Source: JAATFY01 sp049276515
GTDB lineage: Bacteria > Pseudomonadota > Alphaproteobacteria > UBA9219
Length of the DNA stretch: 13,549 nucleotides
Assembly: GCA_049276515.1 (NCBI GenBank)
Contig: JBASWO010000060.1
Span: 1 to 13,549, forward strand
Reading direction: 5' to 3'
Below, piece by piece: positions 1 through 6,307 of this stretch. The notes under the pieces are model-generated. The model did not search any database and had not been told where the DNA came from. It saw only the letters and a program-made list of their open reading frames with translations. The stretch's first letter is position 1; every line of letters begins with the position of its first letter. Made by a program: the position numbers and the translations under genes.

Positions 1-2
1 CC

Positions 3-305
3 CAGCTCACTTTAATGCCTTGGTCATGCAATCATCACAGAAACTACTCAGAGATAGAATCTTACAATGTAGTCAGTGGCAAACGTGAGGTTATTACATC
101 AATTTTTGATGGCCCGTCTGTTAGTGCTGAGTCAGTAGTTGAATTCATTGCGCTTGCAGTAAATGAATTTGGCCCAAGCAGAGATCTCGTCCGACAAATG
201 GCTGCTGCTTTAGAGTTGTGTATGGAATGTGACTTAACATGGGAGGCGGAATACGAGGCCGATGTTTTGCTGCGCCGTGCATATCAAATTATAGGAAAAG
301 AATAG
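3..305 (+). CDS. Hypothetical protein, possibly 5'-truncated by the window edge
   Basis: A reading frame that is open to the left edge and ends in TAG at 303-305. The first ATG is at 15-17 and would give 96 residues. No ribosome binding site can be seen in front of it and the frame stays open upstream, so the true start may lie outside the window. The product is acidic and probably helical. It contains a pair of cysteines (ELCMECDLTWEAEYEAD) and ends in a short basic/hydrophobic helix (LLRRAYQIIGKE). I see no signal peptide or membrane segment. I do not recognise the family. It is followed 65 bases later by a plus-strand regulator gene, which could be co-transcribed. That it is a real gene is plausible but not certain. 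Confidence 0.5.
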   Translation, partial: QLTLMPWSCNHHRNYSEIESYNVVSGKREVITSIFDGPSVSAESVVEFIALAVNEFGPSRDLVRQMAAALELCMECDLTWEAEYEADVLLRRAYQIIGKE

Positions 306-370
306 TTTAGTAATATTGATACAGATATTTTCTTCAGTAGATGAATATAGTATTTTAGGGAGAGCAATTT

Positions 371-1015
371 GTGGAATTGGTTAGTGTAATTAGTCCCAAG
401 CAAGTTAAAGCTGCTCGTGCGTTGCTGGATTGGTCGCAAGATGACCTTGCGAATAATACTAATTTATCGGTAGCAACTATTCGTAAACTTGAGGTTGGCG
501 ACACATTACCGCGCTCTTTAACAGCAAATATTGTTCGACGCGCAATGGAAGGCGCTGGACTAGAGTTTCTTGAGGCTGATGGTGTGCGTCGTCGTACAGA
601 TGATATCGTTGTTTACAATGGGCCGCAGCGTATTACTGATTTTCATAATGATATTCGGCGCACAATAATAGATAAGCCTGGTGAAATTCTGATTGTAAAA
701 AACGCAGATAACAATTTGCGTCATTTAGATTGTGAAGACAGTCAATTTTTTCGGGAGATAGCCAATACTCAAGATTTTGTAGACATTAAATTGTTTCTAA
801 CAGAGACATCATCACTTTTCTTTGATATGCCAAACTGTCAGTATCGCTTTCTAGCACAAGACGTAGCTAATTTAATTCGACTCTATGTTTACAACGACAA
901 ATACGCCATTGTTGTACCAGAGGCTGCCCCAGCACCAAAAATTGTTGTCGTTCATTCTTATCCAATTGCGCAAGCAGCAAGACGTCAATTTTATGAAATG
1001 TGGAAAGCTAGTTAA
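371..1015 (+). CDS. XRE-family HTH regulator with TrmB/PLD-like C-terminal domain (paralogue 1)
   Basis: A 214-residue protein with two parts. Residues about 7-66 form an XRE/Cro-type helix-turn-helix (ISPKQVKAARALLDWSQDDL, then SVATIRKLEVG). This resembles a compact HTH family common in alphaproteobacteria, including the typical tail AGLEFLEADGVRR. Residues about 88-212 look like an alpha/beta sensor domain (GEILIVKNADNNL, LYVYNDKYAIVV, then a final helix AARRQFYEMWK). Its end resembles the C-terminal domain of TrmB-type regulators, which is related to phospholipase D folds. I infer a ligand-sensing role; no HxK catalytic pair is visible. The GTG start at 371 has an AGGGAGA-like Shine-Dalgarno sequence a few bases upstream. 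The same architecture recurs in the minus-strand gene at 2522-3175. The gene converges on the operon that begins there, and its target is unknown. Confidence 0.82.
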   Translation: MELVSVISPKQVKAARALLDWSQDDLANNTNLSVATIRKLEVGDTLPRSLTANIVRRAMEGAGLEFLEADGVRRRTDDIVVYNGPQRITDFHNDIRRTIIDKPGEILIVKNADNNLRHLDCEDSQFFREIANTQDFVDIKLFLTETSSLFFDMPNCQYRFLAQDVANLIRLYVYNDKYAIVVPEAAPAPKIVVVHSYPIAQAARRQFYEMWKAS

Positions 1016-1046
1016 TTAACGACGACATCTTACCTTGATGGGTGCG

Positions 1047-1469
1047 CTATATTATTTTAGGCTTTTTAATTTTCTGACCTGAAAAGAACATGACTTCGGA
1101 ATTAATGAAGCGCTCAATACAAAAATAAGAACTTCCATTTCTAAACTGAACTAAAGATGCCATGGGCGTTGAAACACCTGAATCGCCAGTAAATTTAATT
1201 TTTGCTACGCCACTTTTGCTTAAAATCATCCCCTTAGTTGGCGGCTCTTTTGCATTTGTAGTTGTCCACAAAATCCATTCATTAGCTGTCCAACGAACAA
1301 ACCAAAAACGGCTAAATACGTCTTTTGTATCTGAGATGAGGGTATAACTTGGCCACTTGCATCGAGTATTTGCAAAGCTCTCAAGAGAGTAATGGTCAAT
1401 ACCAATCAACTTGCCTGTAATTTTCTGACGGCCAATTTGAAAAAGAATTTCCTGATTGAGGCGATACAT
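1047..1469 (-). CDS. Unknown 140-residue protein, third gene of the XRE/DUF2156 operon
   Basis: A 140-residue, basic, beta-rich-looking protein. Its ATG directly abuts the TAA stop of the upstream DUF2156 gene with no spacer base, so translational coupling is very likely and argues that it is a real gene. The N-terminal half (IGRQKITGKLIGIDHYSLES, then W-P-S-Y-T-L near residue 41, R-F-W-F-V-R-W near 54-60 and W-I-L-W near 65-68) has spaced aromatic residues. These faintly recall DUF4178-type domains, where a W-x-x-Y-x-L strand is followed by a W-L/F-V strand. I regard that as a weak lead. The C-terminus is strongly basic (GQKIKKPKII). There is no signal peptide or membrane helix. The function is unknown; context suggests it acts with the DUF2156 enzyme. 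Confidence 0.72.
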   Translation of the reverse strand: MYRLNQEILFQIGRQKITGKLIGIDHYSLESFANTRCKWPSYTLISDTKDVFSRFWFVRWTANEWILWTTTNAKEPPTKGMILSKSGVAKIKFTGDSGVSTPMASLVQFRNGSSYFCIERFINSEVMFFSGQKIKKPKII

Positions 1470-2525
1470 TTAGGCAATGGCTCGCACATCAATAGAGTTG
1501 TCTACTGGCTCAACACTATGAAAATCTAATTCTATAGAATTTAATTGTAAGCTGGTTGCTGGAGCAAACTTGCTCTTATATCGGTTGAGGCCAGCCGATT
1601 CTGAGCCGCCCAAATTGAGAAATTTAATTCCTTGATTTGACAAGGCCTCACAAGATTTCACAATTAACAACTCAGATAATCCTTTAATAGTAACATTGCA
1701 AAAGTTCACAAAAAGATTTGCAGTTTTATTCTGGCTATTTGAGATATCCCACAACGCTACAGCCTCGAGTTTATTTTCTACATAAATCATAAGACCAGAC
1801 AAGCCAAACGTAGAATTCATGCTTGATGAGAACAGGGTTTCATAAGGGGCATATAACTGTTCATATTCGCTTCTATTTTCGGCGTTACGCTGTGCCCAAT
1901 TATGTAAAAGGTTTTCGATAGATCGGCTGTGATGGATAGCATCAAATGGTGCAGTTTTAACTGAGTACTTGTGAGTTTGGCGTAATCTATTTCGAATATG
2001 CATAAACTCGTGTCCGAGAGTGTTGGCTACCTTTTGAGTGGACAAGATATGAACAGGAAATTGCCAGTCTAGTGTCTCTTCAGCTCGTTCAAGCAGCAGT
2101 AAATTTCTGTTCTCAACAGCAGCATATGTTTTCTTATTAGTGCTCTGCGGCACCCTAGCAATTTGAATACCTTTTGGAGCTACGGGAATAACACTAAGCA
2201 GCTTAGCTAAGAGTTCATTTTTATCATTATTGATTTGAGGAAATATAAGAGCTCTGCCAGTCGTGTTTGGATGCCAGCAAACTAATAGGAAGCTATCTTG
2301 CCGTTCATAAATCCACAGCCCCTGACGGCCCGTAAACAAAAAATAGTTCGGAGAAGTCAAAAATGAATCGGGATTATCACATTTAGAAAGCATATTCTTA
2401 AGGTAGTCAAAATCACACTCGCTTAAGCGCCGAATTCCTGGGATTGCTTCAAGTTGCTTTTCCCAAGAAATCTCAGGAGAAGTGGTAGAAGGTAGAATTG
2501 ATAATTTCTGAATAGCCTGCTTCAT
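1470..2525 (-). CDS. DUF2156 family protein (phosphatidylglycerol lysyltransferase C-terminal-like, GNAT-type fold)
   Basis: A 351-residue soluble protein. Two stretches match what I know of the DUF2156/LPG-synthetase C-terminal family. One is the G-x-x-[FY]-x-x-x-R-N-x-[LI] signature at residues 171-181 (GHEFMHIRNRL). The other is a late block, residues 285-323, with ELLIVKSCEAL, NQGIKFLNLGGSES and GLNRYKSKFAP. The latter resembles the acceptor/donor site of tRNA-dependent aminoacyl-lipid synthases and related GNAT-fold transferases. No membrane helices are present, unlike full MprF. By family, it may transfer an acyl or aminoacyl group to a lipid, sugar or peptide; the substrate is unknown. 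Its ATG overlaps the stop of the upstream XRE regulator by four bases (ATGA), and the 140-residue gene starts directly after its own stop, so it is the central enzyme of a three-gene operon. It is not a known resistance gene on present evidence. Confidence 0.75.
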   Translation of the reverse strand: MKQAIQKLSILPSTTSPEISWEKQLEAIPGIRRLSECDFDYLKNMLSKCDNPDSFLTSPNYFLFTGRQGLWIYERQDSFLLVCWHPNTTGRALIFPQINNDKNELLAKLLSVIPVAPKGIQIARVPQSTNKKTYAAVENRNLLLLERAEETLDWQFPVHILSTQKVANTLGHEFMHIRNRLRQTHKYSVKTAPFDAIHHSRSIENLLHNWAQRNAENRSEYEQLYAPYETLFSSSMNSTFGLSGLMIYVENKLEAVALWDISNSQNKTANLFVNFCNVTIKGLSELLIVKSCEALSNQGIKFLNLGGSESAGLNRYKSKFAPATSLQLNSIELDFHSVEPVDNSIDVRAIA

Positions 2526-3175
2526 GAGCGTTGGCCCTTGGAGTGGCTAGGAATTTCAGATAAGTCCCACACATAATTAAACAGGCGACGCGTGCTTTCA
2601 GCAAAAGCTTCGTCATGAATGATAATGCAGCGGGGTGTAGGGGCCCATGAAACAAGAGCAAGCTTTGGTCCGTATATATAAAGTGGGTATGGGCTGAAAT
2701 ATTTCTCTGGTACCCAACGATAAATATCTTGCTCTGCCACGAAGTTAGTGTCTCCCTTTTTGATCAAAAGGCGTTCATGGATATTGTTTTCAGCAAGACG
2801 TTTTAAGTGTTCATCAAGAAATTTTTTATCAACGTCCTTGATAACTAAGTTCTCATCGAGACCGGCTATGAGTACTTCGCCTTTTGTATCACGCAGAGTA
2901 GCAAAAACATCATCGAGCAATAGCCGATTAGCATCTTCTCCTTCGTGAGTTTGAATAATACGATTCTTTTTGCGTAATCCAGAATTCGGAAGGAATTCAA
3001 TTCCAGCGGCTTCAAAAGTCGCTTGAATAGTTTCAACAGTTTCGCGATGAGCCTGAACATGGCCCCGCTCAATTTTATTAATGCCATTGACGGTCATATT
3101 GGCCTGTTTGGCCAAATCAGCCGTGGACCAGTCTAAAATTGCGCGTGCCGCTCGTATTTGTTCTGCATTAATCAT
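2522..3175 (-). CDS. XRE-family HTH regulator with TrmB/PLD-like C-terminal domain (paralogue 2, heads the operon)
   Basis: A 217-residue protein if the ATG at 3173-3175 is used. A TTG at 3209-3211 would add 12 residues, but the homology to paralogue 1 begins at INAEQIRAARAILDWS, so ATG is preferred; neither start has a good Shine-Dalgarno sequence. The HTH covers about residues 3-68 (STADLAKQANMTVNGINKIERG, then AAGIEFLPNSGLRKK). The C-terminal domain covers about 86-204 and includes GEVLIAGLDENL, RWVPEKYFSPYPLYIYGPK and ESTRRLFNYVWDL. The last parts resemble the end of TrmB-type effector domains. The protein lines up with the 371-1015 product along its whole length. The gene overlaps the DUF2156 gene by four bases. 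Repeats of GGTWTGAAAT upstream suggest autoregulation, which is inference. Confidence 0.83.
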   Translation of the reverse strand: MINAEQIRAARAILDWSTADLAKQANMTVNGINKIERGHVQAHRETVETIQATFEAAGIEFLPNSGLRKKNRIIQTHEGEDANRLLLDDVFATLRDTKGEVLIAGLDENLVIKDVDKKFLDEHLKRLAENNIHERLLIKKGDTNFVAEQDIYRWVPEKYFSPYPLYIYGPKLALVSWAPTPRCIIIHDEAFAESTRRLFNYVWDLSEIPSHSKGQRS

Positions 3176-3282
3176 GTTGTTTTTCAATGGCTTATAATTT
3201 TCGGATACCAAATTGTGGTAATTTCATACCCGTAATTAGAAACCATCCCAATGTCAAAACTTTCATTTATAGTTAAATGTAA

Positions 3283-3310
3283 TTTTTAGTTTGATTTCAT
3301 ACCGTGTCAA
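3283..3310 (-). promoter_or_regulatory. Possible sigma70-type promoter for the XRE/DUF2156 operon
   Basis: On the minus strand a perfect TTGACA (3305-3310) is followed after 16 bases by TAAAAA (3283-3288), which matches four of six TATAAT positions. The second operator-like GGTATGAAAT copy (3294-3303) falls exactly within the spacer, which would suit repression. A second minus-strand TTGACA lies at 3252-3257 but lacks a good -10 at normal spacing. The leader to the ATG at 3175 would be about 100 bases. Confidence 0.35.
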
Positions 3311-3321
3311 TGGCATATATT
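3291..3321 (+). promoter_or_regulatory. Possible weak plus-strand promoter for the 56-residue gene
   Basis: TTGATT at 3291-3296 followed by CATATATT at 3314-3321 could act as a weak -35/-10 pair (17 bases to CATATA, 19 to TATATT). It overlaps the operator-like repeats, so divergent genes could share control. The match is modest and AT-rich DNA produces such matches by chance. Confidence 0.22.
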
Positions 3322-3379
3322 TACCACGGTTTGATAATTTCAAACCAAAAATGAGAATCAGTAATATTGGGGACTGAAA

Positions 3380-3550
3380 ATGCTCGATTTTGAAATCTTT
3401 ATTGCTCGCCACGGTGAAGTAGCTGCGCAAGCTATCGTTGAAAATATCGAGCGCTATGAAGGTGTGCGTAATTCCAATGTGATTTCTCTTGAGCAGCGCT
3501 GGCATCGCGTCATGCAGCCAGCATTCGAACAACAACGCCTCGCGGCCTAA
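3380..3550 (+). CDS. Small hypothetical protein (56 residues)
   Basis: ATG at 3380 to TAA at 3548-3550 encodes MLDFEIFIARHGEVAAQAIV followed by ENIERYEGVRNSNVISLEQR and a tail ending in EQQRLAA. It is short, acidic to neutral and probably helical. It has no signal peptide and no family I recognise. A TGGGGA stretch a few bases upstream may serve as a ribosome binding site. Codon use (CGC, GCG, CTC) looks more like the housekeeping genes to the right than the AT-rich genes to the left. A second small gene starts 18 bases after its stop, so the two are probably co-transcribed. The antisense frame over the same stretch lacks a sensible start and is less likely. It is likely real, but short enough to warrant caution. 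Confidence 0.55.
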   Translation: MLDFEIFIARHGEVAAQAIVENIERYEGVRNSNVISLEQRWHRVMQPAFEQQRLAA

Positions 3551-3568
3551 TCCCCAGGATATAATGGT

Positions 3569-3928
3569 ATGAGTAAAAAAGATTTTCCAGGCAGCGACCT
3601 GCTTGCCTTTGCATCACGCAGCAAAGATTCAGAAAGTAAACAAAAACCTAACAAGGTTTTGTCTGCTCTAGAGAAGGCTCGCGTCTCTTATCATGTTACT
3701 GATCGTATGCAAGGCTATGGTTTAAAGCCATTGAAGGATAATGAGCTGCGCTCGATCTATTCTTTGTTTGCTTGGGTTGCCAATGAGCAAAGTGCTGCTG
3801 AAGAAACAGTGCAAAGCATGACTGAAGCTTATTTTAATGTTGTTGATGTCAAAGAAATCAAACAAAAGAATTATGATGAAGTCATTCAGTTCTTGGTTGA
3901 TTTGCGCATTGATGAGATGAAGCACTAA
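3569..3928 (+). CDS. Hypothetical protein, helical (119 residues)
   Basis: A 119-residue protein with an AGGA Shine-Dalgarno sequence (3556-3559) nine bases before the ATG. The N-terminal 30 residues are polar, lysine/serine-rich and probably disordered (residues 14-29 run ASRSKDSESKQKPNKV). The rest reads as amphipathic helices: ALEKARVSYHVTDRMQGYG, then NELRSIYSLFAWVANEQ, and a C-terminal DEVIQFLVDLRIDEMKH. No membrane segment, signal peptide or catalytic motif is visible and I do not recognise the family. It lies 18 bases behind the 56-residue gene and converges on mrdA, with an inverted-repeat terminator between their ends. Confidence 0.7.
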   Translation: MSKKDFPGSDLLAFASRSKDSESKQKPNKVLSALEKARVSYHVTDRMQGYGLKPLKDNELRSIYSLFAWVANEQSAAEETVQSMTEAYFNVVDVKEIKQKNYDEVIQFLVDLRIDEMKH

Positions 3929-3975
3929 CTAAGAAACAAGCTGATGACCTCAGCTTAGCTCTTTATATTTCTTAG
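3929..3975. terminator. Nested inverted repeats between convergent genes, probable bidirectional terminator
   Basis: AAGCTGA (3938-3944) and TCAGCTT (3950-3956) form a perfect 7-base stem with a 5-base loop. Outside it, CTAAGAAA (3929-3936) pairs with TTTCTTAG (3968-3975). The plus-strand side is followed by a T-rich stretch. The inner stem includes part of the mrdA stop codon (3955-3957), so the structure sits exactly where two converging transcripts end. Confidence 0.5.
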
Positions 3976-5790
3976 CTGACATTCCAATAAAATATCGCGT
4001 GCAATAGGCGCAGCTGTATGAGCACCACTGCCGCCATGTTCGACAATCACACCTACAGCAAAACGTGGATCATTGACGGGCGCAAAACCTGAAAACAGAG
4101 CATGATCACGTTCTTTCCAAGGTAAGGCTTCGTTGCTGGTCACACCCTCGGCACGTTCTGCCATGGTGATGCGTCTGACTTGAGACGTTCCTGTTTTTCC
4201 GGCCATTGCATATTCTGGCTTATCAATACGTGCGCCATAGGCTGTACCGATTTGTTCGTTCACAACAGCCGACATCGCTTCGCGGACAATACGCAAATGA
4301 TCCTTATCAAAACCAAGTGATGGCCATTCTTTTGGCTCACGAAGTTGCTCGCCAACTTTTTGTACAATATGGGGCACGATAGCTTTGCCACCATTTGCAA
4401 GTCTTGCTGACATCATAGTGAGTTGAAGGGGCGAGGTAAGCATATAGCCCTGCCCAATGGCAGCGATCAGGGTTTCACCCAACTGCCAAGGCTGGCCTTT
4501 AACGGCTTGTTTCCAAGCGCGGCTTGGGACTAAGCCGCCACGCTCGTGTGGAATATCAACATTCAATTTCTGGCCATAACCAAAGCGCTTGGCCATGGCT
4601 TGAATGCGATCAATGCCAATTTTTTTACCGAGATCATAAAAATAAACGTCACAGGATCCTGCTAAAGCTTGTTTGAGATTAACATTGCCATGGCCACCGC
4701 GCTTCCAGCAGTGAAAGCGGTGATTGCCAAGTTCGTAATGACCCGGACAATACGTGGTTGATGCCGGGTTGAGCATATTGGCTTCTAACCCGGCCATCAT
4801 AATGATGGGCTTGATCGTTGATCCTGGTGCGTAGACGCCTGAAATCGCCTTGTTTAAGAGGGGGACATGAATGTCATTATTGAGGCGATCCCAGTCTTCT
4901 TGGCTAATGCCATAGGTAAAAAGATTGGGATCAAAGCCGGGCTGAGAGGCTAAGGCGTGAATGGCGCCTGTGTGAATATCCATAACTACGGCCGCGCCAC
5001 CCTCTTCGCGGAGCAACCTTTGCTGTACAAATTGTTGCAAACCAATATCGAGTGTGAGCGTGGTATCAAGCCCAGGCCGCGGATCATGCCGTGCTAATTC
5101 GCGTACAACTCTGCCATGCGCATTCACTTCCATTTGTACATTGCCGGCTTCGCCGCGCAGATCAAGGTCGTACTGTTTTTCAACGCCATTCTTGCCGAGG
5201 CGGAAACCAGGGATAGCAAGAACGCTGTCGTCTTCACTTTTATTATCTAATTCTTGCTGTGAGACCGTGCCCACATAACCAAGAATATGGGATGTCACTT
5301 CACCGTACGGATAGGATCTAACCTCGCCTGTATCGATATCAGTACCAGGCATATCAAGCGTACGGAGTGAAATTTGAGCAACCTGGTTCCAGGTTAGATT
5401 GTCTTTGACGAGAATGGCATTAAAGCTTCCGATATTCTTCAGATCACGCTCAATACGTTTTTTATCGGTATCTGTGAGCTCGACATATCCACTGATGGTT
5501 TGGAGTAGAGCTTTGATGTCTGTAACTTGTTCTGGCAAAAGCACCACACGATAGCTTTGTTGGTTGATCGCTAAGGGTGTGCCGTTGCGATCAAGAATCT
5601 GACCGCGGCGCGGAGCAATGAGGCGTAAATTGATGCGGTTTTCTTCAGCAAGCGTGCGGTAGCCTTCACCTTGCATAATTTCTAGAAAATAAAGTCGCCC
5701 CGCTAAAATTGAAAATAGGGCCGCCTGAACACCGCCGATCATAACGGCGCGGCGTGTAAAAAGTCGGCTGCGTTCGGTATCGCCTGCCAT
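3955..5790 (-). CDS. mrdA: Penicillin-binding protein 2, peptidoglycan D,D-transpeptidase
   Basis: A 611-residue class B PBP, the usual length for PBP2. It crosslinks peptidoglycan in the periplasm as part of the Rod (elongation) complex. One membrane segment lies near residues 15-38 (AVMIGGVQAALFSILAGRLY). The PBP dimerisation domain follows, opening with IAPRRGQILDRNGTPLAIN (59-76). The transpeptidase domain carries the three active-site motifs: S324-T-I-K327 with the nucleophilic serine, S379-C-D381, and K532-T-G534. Conserved GVYAPGSTIKP and HALFSGFAP stretches support the call. The ATG follows the mreD stop by a single base, so the two are co-translated. RodA, the usual glycosyltransferase partner often encoded next to mrdA, is not encoded downstream here; the next gene is a convergent unknown. 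Confidence 0.97.
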   Translation of the reverse strand: MAGDTERSRLFTRRAVMIGGVQAALFSILAGRLYFLEIMQGEGYRTLAEENRINLRLIAPRRGQILDRNGTPLAINQQSYRVVLLPEQVTDIKALLQTISGYVELTDTDKKRIERDLKNIGSFNAILVKDNLTWNQVAQISLRTLDMPGTDIDTGEVRSYPYGEVTSHILGYVGTVSQQELDNKSEDDSVLAIPGFRLGKNGVEKQYDLDLRGEAGNVQMEVNAHGRVVRELARHDPRPGLDTTLTLDIGLQQFVQQRLLREEGGAAVVMDIHTGAIHALASQPGFDPNLFTYGISQEDWDRLNNDIHVPLLNKAISGVYAPGSTIKPIIMMAGLEANMLNPASTTYCPGHYELGNHRFHCWKRGGHGNVNLKQALAGSCDVYFYDLGKKIGIDRIQAMAKRFGYGQKLNVDIPHERGGLVPSRAWKQAVKGQPWQLGETLIAAIGQGYMLTSPLQLTMMSARLANGGKAIVPHIVQKVGEQLREPKEWPSLGFDKDHLRIVREAMSAVVNEQIGTAYGARIDKPEYAMAGKTGTSQVRRITMAERAEGVTSNEALPWKERDHALFSGFAPVNDPRFAVGVIVEHGGSGAHTAAPIARDILLECQLRNIKS

Positions 5791-5791
5791 G

Positions 5792-6307
5792 TCAGTTCTG
5801 GCTCAGGGCAATGCGTTGCAAGCTGATTAATAGCCAGCAGGGTAAAGGAAAAATAATGATCGCTAAAATCATTTGCATAAGAACCGGCGTAAAGGGCATG
5901 AGGTGCCACTGTATAAGACTAAGGCCTAACCATTGGGCCAGCATAACAAGGAACAACATTAAAATAAAACCGAACCACATCATAAAGAAAGAATGCCCAC
6001 TAAAAAAGCGACGCTGCTCAAGCACCAGTTGATAAGCACCTACAAACAAAAGTGCTGACAAACCAAGGGGCAGAAAATTGACGATATCATTGAGAAGACC
6101 CAGCAAGAACACCATGCCAGGGCGGAACAAATCGGGACGGTGGATGGCCCAATAATAAAGAGCAATAAGTCCTAAAGGTGGGGCGACAGGACCGAAATGA
6201 GGCAAAGGCCACGCGATAACACTAAACAGGGTGCAGAGCAGCGCTGTAAAAAAGGGCAGGGACTGCCTTGCGCCAGAATCAAGGCGTAACCAAAAATTAT
6301 CGAGCAT
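5792..6307 (-). CDS. mreD: Rod shape-determining protein MreD
   Basis: A 171-residue, very hydrophobic protein with about five to six predicted membrane helices, for example SLPFFTALLCTLFSVIAWPL near residues 17-36 and LGLSALLFVGAYQLVLEQRR near 77-96. MreD is an inner-membrane part of the elongation complex that binds MreC. Sequence conservation in this family is low. The call rests on the LLGLLNDI-x-x-x-LPLGLSALL stretch typical of MreD, on length and topology, and on its position between mreC and mrdA. Its ATG overlaps the mreC stop by one base (TAATG). Confidence 0.92.
   Translation of the reverse strand: MLDNFWLRLDSGARQSLPFFTALLCTLFSVIAWPLPHFGPVAPPLGLIALYYWAIHRPDLFRPGMVFLLGLLNDIVNFLPLGLSALLFVGAYQLVLEQRRFFSGHSFFMMWFGFILMLFLVMLAQWLGLSLIQWHLMPFTPVLMQMILAIIIFPLPCWLLISLQRIALSQN

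Larger units (their letters stand above)
3217..3346. promoter_or_regulatory. Candidate operator cluster of GGTWTGAAAT repeats between divergent genes
   Basis: Three copies of GGTWTGAAAT lie on the minus strand at 3221-3230 and 3294-3303 (GGTATGAAAT) and at 3337-3346 (GGTTTGAAAT). Their spacings are 73 and 43 bases, close to whole numbers of helical turns. The first is part of an imperfect palindrome, GGTAATTTCATACC (3217-3230). The third is part of a perfect one, GGTTTGATAATTTCAAACC (3328-3346; 7-base arms, 5-base spacer). ACCGTG (3301-3306) and CACGGT (3325-3330) form a further inverted pair, linking the second and third sites. The cluster lies between the XRE regulator start and the divergent 56-residue gene, so binding by that XRE protein is the simplest reading. 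That is inference; the repeats are seen directly. Confidence 0.6.

Noticed and set aside
371..3175. Classical toxin-antitoxin reading of the regulator/partner genes
   Set aside because: The partner of the XRE protein is a 351-residue DUF2156 protein, not a small toxin of a family I recognise, and the regulator has a large sensor domain. It remains a possibility only if structure shows otherwise.
3176..3211. TTG start adding 12 residues to the minus-strand XRE regulator
   Set aside because: Similarity to the paralogue begins at the internal ATG, and the extension crosses towards the operator-like repeat. It cannot be fully excluded because neither start has a strong ribosome binding site.
3217..3346. 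CRISPR or attachment-site reading of the repeats
   Set aside because: Repeats are 10 bases with uneven spacing and palindromic context; no cas gene or integrase is present. An operator array is simpler.
3263..3535. Minus-strand open frame of 90 residues over the operator region and the 56-residue gene
   Set aside because: It runs through the AT-rich regulatory region, has no credible ribosome binding site and its product looks like reverse-strand translation. The plus-strand 56-residue frame is the better gene.
5054..5278. Plus-strand open frame of 74 residues inside mrdA
   Set aside because: Antisense to a certain gene, Ser/Arg/Cys-rich composition typical of shadow frames.
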